DNA of 64,000 nucleotides from an uncultured Oscillospiraceae bacterium. GTDB taxonomy: Bacteria; Bacillota; Clostridia; Oscillospirales; Oscillospiraceae. Positions within the stretch are counted from its first letter, which is position 1, and every line of letters starts with the position of its first letter. The notes under the pieces were generated by a model, which was given only the letters and a program-made list of their open reading frames with translations, was not told the DNA's origin and made no database searches. The DNA is taken from NCBI GenBank assembly GCA_934660965.1, contig CAKUIM010000001.1, positions 62,001 to 126,000 of the forward strand, in the 5' to 3' direction. Shown here in pieces: positions 56,601-64,000 of the stretch. The translations under genes and the position numbers were made by a program.

Positions 56601-57253
56601 TCGTCGAGCAGGGCCCGGCCCCAGGGGGTGTCCTCCGGCAGGGCGCCGGGAGGCAGGGCATAGTCAGCCCGCCGCCGGGCAAGCCAGGCCATGGGGTCCG
56701 GGTGGCTCTGGATGCGGCGGTAGATGTCGGAGATGACGTCCTCCAGGGTCTGGTCGTCCCGGTCTCCGGCCAGCTCGTCCACCAGCTGCTCAAAGCCCGG
56801 GTCGGCGGCGATGCCCTGATAACGGCGCTCCAGCACCGCCTCCATGGCCTGCCGGCCCAGGTCGCGGCTCTCCGCCTCGTCGCACAGCCGGAAATCGGGC
56901 TCCAGCCCCGCCCCGGCGCCGCATTGGCGCAGGAAATCCAGGCAGAAGGCGTCGATGGTGCAGATCTGGGCCTTGTAGACCAGGGTGGCGTTGCGCCGGA
57001 GATGGGCGTCTCCCGGCGACTGGGACAGCAGGCCGTGAAGGGCCTGGGCGATACGGTCGCGCAGCTGGGCGGCGGCGGCGTTGGTGAAGGTGATGACCAG
57101 GAAGCGGTCAATGTCCTCCCCGCTGCGGACATAGTCCATCAGCCGCTCCACCAGCACCCGGGTCTTGCCCGAGCCGGCGGCGGCGGACACCAGCAGAGGC
57201 CCGCCCCGGTCGCGGACGGCCCGGTCCTGCTCCCGGGTAAGTTCAATGGCCAT
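53684..57253 (-). CDS. addA: ATP-dependent helicase/nuclease subunit A
   Basis: 1189 residues from the ATG at 57253 (GGGAGGGG site), which overlaps the addB stop by 11 bases. A UvrD-type helicase with Walker A SAAAGSGKTRVLVERL near residue 27, MVDEYQDTNAVQ, RILSIHRSKGLEFPVV and, at the C-terminus, a RecB-type nuclease domain with TVTVVDFKTDRV (Asp...Lys). With AddB it processes double-strand DNA ends for recombination and degrades foreign linear DNA. Confidence 0.96.
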   Translation of the reverse strand: MAIELTREQDRAVRDRGGPLLVSAAAGSGKTRVLVERLMDYVRSGEDIDRFLVITFTNAAAAQLRDRIAQALHGLLSQSPGDAHLRRNATLVYKAQICTIDAFCLDFLRQCGAGAGLEPDFRLCDEAESRDLGRQAMEAVLERRYQGIAADPGFEQLVDELAGDRDDQTLEDVISDIYRRIQSHPDPMAWLARRRADYALPPGALPEDTPWGRALLDDAGELAAYWREKLTELLDELGFDEILYANFAPSLQGAVGQLRALETAAAQGWDAVRACLPVEFTRLGAKRGGDGGLKGRARALRDLCKRQTAKLADAFAPTAAQAMDDLRAVAPAMETLLAVTGEYGRELDALKRRRRVIDFSDGEHLTARLLSGPDGVPTALAAEWGARYREIMVDEYQDTNAVQNVIFDALSARGNLFMVGDVKQSIYRFRLADPGIFLEKYSRFAPQEKALPGQGRTVLLSENFRSRPEVLEATNFLFRNLMTRAAGELDYTDREALRPGRTDFPPDERCRAELNCVDLSDLPEEEDGAGPDKDLIEARAAAARIKRLLGEGLTVGERPLEPGDIVILLRSPGPVQETYTRALSEAGIPWQAEDSGDFFGTTEVSVALSYLQIIDNPRQDVPLLSVLRSPAADFTPDDLALLRGESGGALYDCLTAAAGRGDEKCAAFLALLTQLREESAEESCQRLLWRLYERTDLLAAFSAMPDGQRRRRNLLALYDAACRFETAGHRGLFGFLRHIARMIDTGVNPPVQPGGGSGVRILSIHRSKGLEFPVVLLCGLERQFNEGDARQTILFHEKLGLGPRHTDRARLLRYSTIARDAVAMRLRRQLRAEELRLLYVAMTRAEQKLILFAAVNAGGSGESLEALAAAAQCPPPPRQVMTARSMAAWVLQCALCRPESAPLWDGLACDRAPIPAQLGPRWDMALLPAGDYREAPRPEQQPTQEAAQSGDETRCETLLARYRWCYPYAGSVDMPSKLTATQLKGREKDEEAAQDAQALLRPRRERQLRRPVFEGERPLTAAERGTALHMAMQYLDYAKAGTPEGIEEEITRLVAGQFITPAQGEAVDIDAIAALFASPLGQRLRQAQMLEREYKFSLLVPASDYYPQAAAGEELLLQGVVDCFFREADGTVTVVDFKTDRVTADTVAQRAEHYRPQLEAYSRALAETTGLAVGRRILWFFALGQAVEW

Positions 57254-60200
57254 GTCCGTCCCCTCCCTTCTCAAGCTGTTCCCAGAATTCCGCCGCGGTG
57301 ATGGCGCGGCGGCGGCGTACGTCTCCGCAGCCCTCTTCAAAGTGGCAGGCGGCGGCATAGTCGCAGTAGCGGCAGGCGTTCTTCTCCGGGGTATGCCAGT
57401 AGGGGTCGGCATCGATGTCCCCACGGGCAAACTCCTCCGCCGTCTCGCCCAGCACCCGCTCCAGATATTTCTCCAGCCGCTCCAGCTGCTCCCGGCTTGC
57501 CAGATACTCCCGCCGGAGGGCCCCTGAGGCGGCGATGGGCAGATAACGGTAGCTCCCGCCGCCGGTGTCCTCCATGGCGCGGAGCACCTGCTCGTCGTCC
57601 AGCAGCAGCCCCCGGCGGCGCAGCAGGCTCTGGCGGGCGGCGCGCACCTGCTCGTCGGTCATGTCCCGTTCGCCGCTGACCACGCCGCTGCGGGCGGGCA
57701 TATAGAGTACCCCGGCGCTCACAAGCTCCTCCGGGCCGAAGAGCCGCTGCCCCTCCCGCTGCAGGGTGAAGAGATAGAGCAGCATCTGAAGGCCCCGGCC
57801 ATCGGCAAGATCAGAATATTCCATGGCCTTTTTGCCCGTTTTGTAGTCCACCACCCGCAGGTAGCGTTTCCCGTCCTGCACCCAGCTGTCCACCCGATCC
57901 ACAAAGCCGGTCAGGCGCAGGCGCATCCCCCGCTCCACCTCGATGGGGGGCAGGGCCTCATTCCGGCCGAAGCCCAGCTCGAAATAGGTGGGGGCAAAGC
58001 TTCCGGCGGCAAGCTCGTCCGCCGCGCTCTCGGTGATGAGCTGGGCGGTGTCCTTCATGCGCGCGAAGGTGTAGCGCACCCGGGCGCTCTCCCCCTCAAG
58101 GCCGGAGAGGGTCTCCTGCTCGTAACGATTTGCCGCCTGGGCGGTGAGGCGGGTGCGCAGCGCGCCGTCCCGGGCAAGCTCCGCCGCGCCCCCGGGCAGG
58201 GCGGAGCCCTCCCGCAGCACCTCCTCAAGCACCGCGTGGATGAAGGTACCGTAGTCGGCGGGGGAGAATTTGGCCTGCTGCCGGGGCTTTGCCCCAAGGC
58301 CGTATTTCATAAAGTAGCTGAAGTGGCAGGCATGGAACAGGTCCATCCGGGTGGCGGACATAGGGATGCTCCCGCCATAGAGGGCGCGCACCGCGTCGGG
58401 GGACAGGCTTCCCCTCCGTCTCGTCCCGGCCTCCAGCACCCGGGCCGCCCGTGGGGCATACTCCGGCAGCTGGGCCAACGCCCCGGCCACCGCCGCGCTG
58501 TGAGGGGCCCTCTCCAGGGCGGGCTGGGGCGCGAAAAGGCCGCAGTCGTCCCGGGCCCGGCACGCCTCCCCGTCCGGGAAGAGCAAGCCCAGCCGCTGAT
58601 AGAGGAAGGAGGGCACACGCTCCTCCCCGGCGCTGCCCGCGGCGCTGTAACTCACATACAGGCGCTGCCGGGGCAGGGCGCAGGTCTCGTAGACGATGGT
58701 CATTTCCCGCTGGAGCTTTTCCGCCTGGGTAGGGGCAAGGCTCATCTGCCGCCCGGCAAGCGTCTCCCGGTCCAGGTCAGAGAAGAGACCGGGGCTCTGG
58801 GCATCGCCGGGGATGGACTGGGAATCCGCCCCCAGCAGGAAGAGCACCTTCACTTCCCGCCCGGCAAGGCGGGGGGCGTCTGCCGCCGTCACCCGATCGA
58901 GAGCCGCGGGGATGGTGCCCACGGTGTACTGCCCCAGGGCAAGCTCCATCAGGCGGGCAAATTCCCCGGCCTCCAGCTCCGTGTCGCCCAGGTAGCCGGC
59001 GCACTGCTCCAGCGCCCCCACCACGATGCTCCAAAGCTGCCGGTATTCCTCAGCCGCCTGCCTGTCGCCCCGCTGCTCCAGCGCGTCCGCCCGGGCAGCA
59101 AGCCGCCCGGGCAGGCCGATGTCCTCCAGAAGGCGGTACACCGCCAGGGCCCAGCCCTTCCCGGTATGGTCGGGGGCGATGCGCAGCGCCTCCAGCGGCG
59201 CGATAATGCGCCGGCGCAGGGCATCCAGTGCGTCTATCTGCGCGCACTCTTCGTCGGTAAAGGTGCGGCCGTAGCCGTCGGGGTGCATGTCCCAGGGCCG
59301 CTCACGGGTCCACTGTCCGCCCTTGATGTCCCAGGTGAGGACATAGTTTTCCAGCGCGTCCCGCTCGGGCGTCTCAACGCCGGCAAGGCCGGTCTTGAGA
59401 TATCGGAACATCTCTTCATAGGGGTAGCCGGAGGATACCGCCCCCAGCGCGGCCGTCACCAGGGACACCACCGGCTTTTGGAGCACGTCCGCCGGGGACG
59501 AGAGGAAGAACGGGATGGCACAGCGGGAGAAGGCGCTGTCGATGAGGTCCTCATAGGGGGCGATGGAGCGGGCGCACAGGGCGATATCCCGGAAGCGCAG
59601 CCCCTCCTCCTGCACCAGGCGCAGGATCTCCCCCGCCGCCCACTGTACCTCCTGCCGGGGGTCGTCGGCAGCAGCGCGCACCACGGCGCAATGTCCCTCC
59701 CAGGCCGTCTCGCCGGAGGCAAAAAGGTTTTCCTCCAGAAAAATGAGGCTTTCCTCCCGGCGCGCAGGGCGGAGCAGCCGCTCCCGCCGCACCTCGGCGC
59801 CGCTGTCCCGGGCAAGGCGCTCCAGGGCGCGGGCGGTGCGCCGGGCCGGGTCGAAAATTTCCGACTCGTCCCCCTCGTCCAGGGTCAGCGCCACCGTCAC
59901 CGGCGCCTGGGGCAGCAGGGCGCGCACCACCTCAAGCTCCTGGTGGGTGAAGTCGGTAAAGCCCCAGATCCAGACCTCTTTCCCCGCAGCCCAGCCGGTA
60001 CGCTCCAGATCTGCGGCCAGGCGGTCGAGCCGGGTGGACGGGTCCGCCCGGCTTTGCAGGGTCATGGCCTCATAAAGGCCGTAGACAAGGCCGATGTCCC
60101 GCAGCCGCTCCCCCTGGGGGCCGTCCATGGTCTCACCGACCTCTGTGAGGGTCTCGGGGGTCACGCCGTAGCTGCGGCACTCGTCGATGGTGGCCATGAG

Positions 60201-60548
60201 CTGCCCGAGAAAGGCGGGCTTGCGAGCACAGGCGCGGTAGCCGGAGAGCAGGCCCTCTGCCTGCCGAAGCGCCCGGTAGAGCAGCAGCATCCGTCCGCCC
60301 GCGTCCAGCATGGGGGCGGCGCCGCCCCCCGCCGTGTCCGCCACCCGGGCACACAGCCGGGTGAAGGAGAGCACCTGGCAGGGCCGGGTGCCGGCGCTGC
60401 CCAGCACACGGCACAGCGCCCGCTCCACCTCGTGGGAGTACTGCTCGGGCACCAGCAGCAGCCGCGCAGGGGCTTTCGAGCGCCCCATGCGCTCCAAAAG
60501 CTCCTGCTGCATCTCCTGCCCCGCCCGGGCGCACAGCAGCGTCAGCAT
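57243..60548 (-). CDS. addB: ATP-dependent nuclease subunit B
   Basis: 1101 residues. The N-terminus (LCARAGQEMQQELLERMG) stands where AddB proteins usually have a Walker A loop of the GRAGSGKS type, and that loop is missing here. Past it, the inactive helicase-like body and the C-terminal nuclease domain (RVVDYKTGKKAMEY) follow, with the Fe-S cysteines HACHFSYF and CRYCDYAAACHFEEGC. With AddA it makes the DNA end-processing complex. Confidence 0.93.
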   Translation of the reverse strand: MLTLLCARAGQEMQQELLERMGRSKAPARLLLVPEQYSHEVERALCRVLGSAGTRPCQVLSFTRLCARVADTAGGGAAPMLDAGGRMLLLYRALRQAEGLLSGYRACARKPAFLGQLMATIDECRSYGVTPETLTEVGETMDGPQGERLRDIGLVYGLYEAMTLQSRADPSTRLDRLAADLERTGWAAGKEVWIWGFTDFTHQELEVVRALLPQAPVTVALTLDEGDESEIFDPARRTARALERLARDSGAEVRRERLLRPARREESLIFLEENLFASGETAWEGHCAVVRAAADDPRQEVQWAAGEILRLVQEEGLRFRDIALCARSIAPYEDLIDSAFSRCAIPFFLSSPADVLQKPVVSLVTAALGAVSSGYPYEEMFRYLKTGLAGVETPERDALENYVLTWDIKGGQWTRERPWDMHPDGYGRTFTDEECAQIDALDALRRRIIAPLEALRIAPDHTGKGWALAVYRLLEDIGLPGRLAARADALEQRGDRQAAEEYRQLWSIVVGALEQCAGYLGDTELEAGEFARLMELALGQYTVGTIPAALDRVTAADAPRLAGREVKVLFLLGADSQSIPGDAQSPGLFSDLDRETLAGRQMSLAPTQAEKLQREMTIVYETCALPRQRLYVSYSAAGSAGEERVPSFLYQRLGLLFPDGEACRARDDCGLFAPQPALERAPHSAAVAGALAQLPEYAPRAARVLEAGTRRRGSLSPDAVRALYGGSIPMSATRMDLFHACHFSYFMKYGLGAKPRQQAKFSPADYGTFIHAVLEEVLREGSALPGGAAELARDGALRTRLTAQAANRYEQETLSGLEGESARVRYTFARMKDTAQLITESAADELAAGSFAPTYFELGFGRNEALPPIEVERGMRLRLTGFVDRVDSWVQDGKRYLRVVDYKTGKKAMEYSDLADGRGLQMLLYLFTLQREGQRLFGPEELVSAGVLYMPARSGVVSGERDMTDEQVRAARQSLLRRRGLLLDDEQVLRAMEDTGGGSYRYLPIAASGALRREYLASREQLERLEKYLERVLGETAEEFARGDIDADPYWHTPEKNACRYCDYAAACHFEEGCGDVRRRRAITAAEFWEQLEKGGDGHGH

Positions 60549-60587
60549 TCCCCGTCACATCCTCTCATCGTTCTCGATTTAACCCCG

Positions 60588-61508
60588 TCACAGCCCGGGC
60601 ACCCGAATATCGTGCTTGGTCACCCGCTCCCAGGAGAAATCGGCCGCAAGCTGCGCGGGCGTCACCGGCTCCGGCCGGGGCAGCAGCCCGGCCCAGTAAG
60701 CCAAAAGGCCCGTGAGCTCCCGGGGCGAATAGCGTAATCGCAGGCTGCCCGCGTCCAGGTCGCCCTCGCGCTTTGCAAGGCGGTGTCCGTCCTCCCCCAG
60801 CAGCAGGGGCACGTGAAAAAACTCCGGCGGCTCAAACCCGAGGGTGCGGTGGAGCCAGCTCTGCACCGGCGCGCTGGGCAGCAGGTCGCTGCCCCGCACC
60901 ACATGGGTCACCCCCATGAGGGCGTCGTCCACCACCACCGCCAGCTGATAGGCCCACACCCCATCGGAGCGGCGGATGATGACGTCCCCGCAGTCCCGGG
61001 CAAGATTCTGCTCATAGGGGCCGAGGTTGCCGTCCACCAGGGCCACGCGCTCGTCCGGCACCCGCACGCGCAGCGCCCCCCGGCGGCCCCGGGCCTCCAG
61101 GGCGGCGCGCTGCCCGGCTGTGAGATGGACGCAGCGGCCGCTGTATACAACGGCGCCGTCCGCGCGGTGGGGGGCGGAGGCGGCCAGCCGCTCCGACCGG
61201 GAGCAGTAGCAGGGGTAGACAAGGTCCATGGCCTCAAGGCGCCGGCAGTATTCGGCGTAAATCCCGCTGCGCCGGGACTGGCAGCAGCCCTGCTCCACGC
61301 CGCCCTCGTCCCAGTCAAGGCCCAGCCAGGCAAGGTCCTCCTCCAGCTGCCGCGCCCGGTCGAGAGTGCAGCGCTCGGTGTCCAGATCCTCGATGCGCAG
61401 CACCAGGGTGCCGCCGGCGGCGCGCACGTCAAGCCAGGCGAGCAGCGCAGAAAAAAGGTTTCCCAGGTGCATTCTGCCGCTGGGGCTGGGCGCAAAGCGT
61501 CCCTTCAT
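60588..61508 (-). CDS. gluQ: Glutamyl-Q tRNA(Asp) synthetase
   Basis: 306 residues: a truncated glutamyl-tRNA synthetase without anticodon-binding domain. FAPSPSGRMHLGNLFSALLA holds the HIGH-type motif (HLGN), a zinc site is formed by YPCYC and YSGRC, and LAKREGD is the KMSKS-type loop. It attaches glutamate to queuosine in the anticodon of tRNA(Asp). No dksA partner, as expected outside Proteobacteria. Confidence 0.93.
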   Translation of the reverse strand: MKGRFAPSPSGRMHLGNLFSALLAWLDVRAAGGTLVLRIEDLDTERCTLDRARQLEEDLAWLGLDWDEGGVEQGCCQSRRSGIYAEYCRRLEAMDLVYPCYCSRSERLAASAPHRADGAVVYSGRCVHLTAGQRAALEARGRRGALRVRVPDERVALVDGNLGPYEQNLARDCGDVIIRRSDGVWAYQLAVVVDDALMGVTHVVRGSDLLPSAPVQSWLHRTLGFEPPEFFHVPLLLGEDGHRLAKREGDLDAGSLRLRYSPRELTGLLAYWAGLLPRPEPVTPAQLAADFSWERVTKHDIRVPGL

Positions 61509-61598
61509 GGCCGGCAGGCCTCCCTTCCTGTTTTCCTGTATTTTACCATGTCCGGCCCCCGATTGGGAGAGGCAGACGGAAATTTTCCGAAAAAGAGA

Positions 61599-61625
61599 GC
61601 GGCCCCTCCCGGTGGGAAGGGCCGC
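61599..61625 (-). terminator. Terminator of ftsZ
   Basis: A 12-bp stem (GCGGCCCCTCCC with GGGAAGGGCCGC, one mismatch) with loop GGT; the minus strand continues TCTCTTTTTC. Confidence 0.8.
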
Positions 61626-61652
61626 GTCTATAGCATTTCAGCGGGCTGTGGC

Positions 61653-62777
61653 TCAAGACTTCTTGTTGAAGATCTTGAAGATGTCGTCAAAGGGGTCGGT
61701 CTCGGGCTCGGCCTTCTCCTCCTCCGCCAGGGGGACGGGGGGCACCGCAGCGCCGGAGGGCGCAGGGGCGGTGGACTGCTTGGTCTGGGTCTCGCCCACC
61801 TTGCCGGGGACGGGGTTGCCCACCTGACCGAAGCCGGTGGCGATGACGGTGACCCGCAGCTCGTCCTCCAGCGTCTCATCGAAGGCGGCGCCCATCATGA
61901 AGAGGGCGTCCTCCGCGGCGACCTCCTTGACCATGTTGGCCGCAGCCTCCACCTCGTCAAGGCCCATGTCAAGGGGCCCGGTGATGTTGACGATGATGCC
62001 CTGGGCGCCCTGGATAGAGGTCTCCAGCAGGGGGCTGTTGACGGCGATGCGGGTGGCCTCCTCCGCCTTGTTCTTGCCGGCGGCCCGGCCCACGCCCATG
62101 TGGGCAAGGCCCGCGTCCTTCATGACGGCGGTGACGTCGGCAAAGTCGAGGTTAATGAGGCCGGTGGTGGTGATGAGGTCGGAAATGGACTGCACCGCCT
62201 GGCGCAGCACATCGTCTGCAATGGCGAAGGCGTTGGCGAAGGTGATCTTCTCGTCGGTAGCGTACTGCAGGCGGTCGTTGGGGATGATGACCAGGGAGTC
62301 TACCTTGTTCTTGAGCTCTTCAATGCCCTTCATGGCCGCGTCCATCCGGCGGCGGCCCTCAAAGGCGAAGGGCTTGGTGACAACGCCCACGGTGAGGATG
62401 CCCCGCTCCTTGGCAATCTCGGCCACCACGGGGGCAGCGCCGGTGCCGGTGCCGCCGCCCATGCCGGCGGTGACAAAGACCATGTCGGTGCCGTCGAGCA
62501 GCGCGCCAATCTGCTCCTTGCTCTCCTTGGCGGACTCGCGGCCCACCTCGGGGTTGGCGCCGGCACCCTTGCCGCCGGTGAGCTTCTCGCCGATGGCCAG
62601 CTTCTGGGTGGCCTGGGATGCCTCAAGGCACTGGCGGTCGGTGTTGACCGCGATAAACTCCACGCCCTGCATACCGGACCGAACCATGCGGTTGACTACG
62701 TTATTCCCGCCTCCGCCTACGCCGATTACCTTCAGCACATCGCCGGACGCGGCGAAGGAGTCCATCTCAAATGCCAT
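61653..62777 (-). CDS. ftsZ: Cell division protein FtsZ
   Basis: 374 residues from the ATG at 62777 (GGGAGGGC site). The GTP-binding motif GMGGGTGTGAAPVVAE, the start VIGVGGGGNNVVNRM and the T7 loop NLDFADVTAVMKDAG are present. A linker rich in Ala/Pro leads to the C-terminal peptide DPFDDIFKIFNKKS that binds FtsA/SepF. It forms the Z-ring. It has its own promoter. Confidence 0.97.
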   Translation of the reverse strand: MAFEMDSFAASGDVLKVIGVGGGGNNVVNRMVRSGMQGVEFIAVNTDRQCLEASQATQKLAIGEKLTGGKGAGANPEVGRESAKESKEQIGALLDGTDMVFVTAGMGGGTGTGAAPVVAEIAKERGILTVGVVTKPFAFEGRRRMDAAMKGIEELKNKVDSLVIIPNDRLQYATDEKITFANAFAIADDVLRQAVQSISDLITTTGLINLDFADVTAVMKDAGLAHMGVGRAAGKNKAEEATRIAVNSPLLETSIQGAQGIIVNITGPLDMGLDEVEAAANMVKEVAAEDALFMMGAAFDETLEDELRVTVIATGFGQVGNPVPGKVGETQTKQSTAPAPSGAAVPPVPLAEEEKAEPETDPFDDIFKIFNKKS

Positions 62778-62846
62778 AATCCGCCCTCCTATATGGTAAA
62801 ACAAGTTGTTGTAAAATATCGGAACAAAGTGACTACATCTTGTATT

Positions 62847-62875
62847 ATTGTAGCGCCTTTTCCGGTATGGGTCAA
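62847..62875 (-). promoter_or_regulatory. Sigma-A promoter of ftsZ
   Basis: On the minus strand TTGACC (62875-62870), 17 bases, then TACAAT (62852-62847). Confidence 0.82.
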
Positions 62876-62918
62876 TAGAAAAATGCGTGAAATGTGCCCT
62901 TTTCCCGGAAAAAGGCCG

Positions 62919-63683
62919 TCAGGCCGTTCGGTTATAATAGACCCGCCCCTCGGTGATGGTGAAATCGAAGGTGCCCGGCTCGGTCAGGCTCACCCGGCCG
63001 CTCTCCAGCGCCTGCTCGAGAAGCATGAACATGCGGGCATAGTCGCCGGTGGTGGGAATTTTCAGCGTGAAATTCCGGTAGAGCAGGGTGAAGTGGCCGG
63101 CGGAGGCGCAGTCCAGCCCGGTACACTCCGGGAGCATGTCCCGCTCCTCCAAAACGGCGAGCATCGAGAGAACATAGCTGAGCTTGTCCTGCTCCTCCGG
63201 CTCCACCGCCGCCTTCTCCCCGGCGGCGGGCTCGGAGAGGGTAAGGCCGGTGACCCGCAGGATACCGGGGGCGTCGGCGCGCTCGAGCACCTTGCCCTGG
63301 GCGGAGACGTACCACCAGGCGCTCCCGTCGGAGAGGGCGGCCGCAACGGTGTGCTCGGTGACGGTGAGCATCACCGTATCGGGGAAGGCCCGGCGGATGG
63401 TCACCGAGGCCACATAGGGAAGCTCCAGCAGAATTCGGCTTGCGATGCGCCCCTTTCCGAGGGCGATGAGGTTATCCCCCTGCCGGATGCCGGAGGCCGC
63501 CGCCACCTCCTCCTGGGTGTAGCGCACGTTGCCCTCCACCGCCACGCGGTCGATCCGGAAGAAAATAAGGCAGGCGGAGAGCAGGGCCGCCGCCACCAGC
63601 ACGATGGACAGCACCCGGTACAAAAAACCGAAGCGGCCCCGGCGGCGCCTGGGCCTTGCCGTATTCCTGCGCGTGCGCGCCAC
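62919..63683 (-). CDS. Cell division protein FtsQ/DivIB
   Basis: 254 residues: a very basic cytoplasmic start (RRNTARPRRRRGRFG), one membrane helix (about residues 22-46), a POTRA domain (FFRIDRVAVEGNVRYTQEEV) and the FtsQ domain. It links the early and late divisome outside the membrane. It follows murA on the same strand, as in dcw clusters, with ftsZ further downstream. Confidence 0.9.
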   Translation of the reverse strand: MARTRRNTARPRRRRGRFGFLYRVLSIVLVAAALLSACLIFFRIDRVAVEGNVRYTQEEVAAASGIRQGDNLIALGKGRIASRILLELPYVASVTIRRAFPDTVMLTVTEHTVAAALSDGSAWWYVSAQGKVLERADAPGILRVTGLTLSEPAAGEKAAVEPEEQDKLSYVLSMLAVLEERDMLPECTGLDCASAGHFTLLYRNFTLKIPTTGDYARMFMLLEQALESGRVSLTEPGTFDFTITEGRVYYNRTA

Positions 63684-63708
63684 CGTGCTCTCCCTCCTTC
63701 TCCTTTGT

Positions 63709-64000
63709 CTATCGGCGCCGGGCCCGCCCGCCCAGGCGGCAGATCATGTCCTCCAGGGCCTCATACCCCCGGTCGATGTGGGCAAGGCCGGAGAGGACGC
63801 TCTCCCCCTCCGCACCCAGGGCGGCCACCGCAAGGGCGCCGCCGCCCCGCAGGTCGCGGGCCTCCACCCGGGCGCCGTGGAGCCGCAGCGCCCCCTGCAC
63901 CAGGGCCACCCGCCCCTCCACGGTGATGTCCGCCCCCATGCGGCGCAGCTCGCCTACATGGCGGAAGCGGCTTTCAAAGATATTCTCCACAAAAAGGGTA
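63709..64000 (-). CDS. murA: UDP-N-acetylglucosamine 1-carboxyvinyltransferase, 3' end only
   Basis: Only the last ~96 codons are in the window; the gene runs off the right edge. FVENIFESRFRHVGELRRMG, DLRGGGALAVAALGAEGES and HIDRGYEALEDMI are typical of the MurA C-terminus (first step of peptidoglycan precursor synthesis), with the DLRGGAAL-type loop intact. Upstream of ftsQ in the division and cell wall cluster. Confidence 0.93.
   Translation of the reverse strand, partial: TLFVENIFESRFRHVGELRRMGADITVEGRVALVQGALRLHGARVEARDLRGGGALAVAALGAEGESVLSGLAHIDRGYEALEDMICRLGGRARRR

Overview
This window looks like a chromosomal piece of a GC-rich, spore-forming member of the Clostridia, probably near the Oscillospiraceae. 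That is inferred from gene content, not from any search: both dipicolinate synthase subunits (a spore compound), a CIRCE-controlled groESL operon, a T-box leader before alaS, AddAB instead of RecBCD, a dnaG-rpoD pair, a BMP/nucleoside ABC importer and a UPF0210/ACT pair. Coding density is high, ribosome binding sites are of the AGGAGG type, and promoters fit the sigma-A consensus with 17-base spacers.

Layout. 1-4937: an NfeD-like gene fragment, an RNA methyltransferase, a lipid kinase and groES-groEL. 5077-11179: an accessory island of lower GC. It holds a small HTH protein, a PD-(D/E)XK-type protein, a four-gene operon that includes an RNase J-like beta-CASP protein and a DnaQ-fold exonuclease, and the wreck of a Tn916-type integrative element (DUF3847 gene, frameshifted xis, truncated integrase). 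11262-17791, mostly minus strand: pgi, a YbaK-type deacylase, UPF0210 plus ACT protein, a YfbR nucleotidase, a MATE exporter and an HPr-like protein. 17926-25706: mtaB, two poorly known proteins, prfC and a TrpXYZ-like ABC importer. 26068-35302, plus strand: glycosyltransferase, tmk, DJ-1 protein, MTHFS, mltG, a U32 peptidase, T-box-alaS and a HIT protein; a Cys-rich mini-protein lies on the minus strand. 35586-40717: nucleoside-type ABC importer. 40966-42172: udk-tdk. 42239-64000, minus strand: dpaAB, rpoD-dnaG, dgt, hflX, rpmE, addAB, gluQ, ftsZ, ftsQ and murA.

The most unusual signal is a repeated architecture at gene 3' ends. After the stop codons of groES, alaS and the HIT gene lies a short island (130, 137 and 88 bases) of small perfect hairpins. 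Each island is followed at once by a second copy of that same gene's last 57, 79 or 21 bases. In groES the two copies differ at 10 of 57 bases, yet encode the same peptide except for one residue, and all differences lie after a 17-base identical block. This resembles gene 3' ends used as attachment sites, where an incoming element supplies a recoded tail and displaces the old one, but here the 'element' is only about 100 bases of hairpins. A fourth, weaker case follows the U32 peptidase gene.

The second candidate system is the nuclease operon at 6999-10112, with its possible regulator and PD-(D/E)XK protein upstream. No tRNA, rRNA or CRISPR array was seen.
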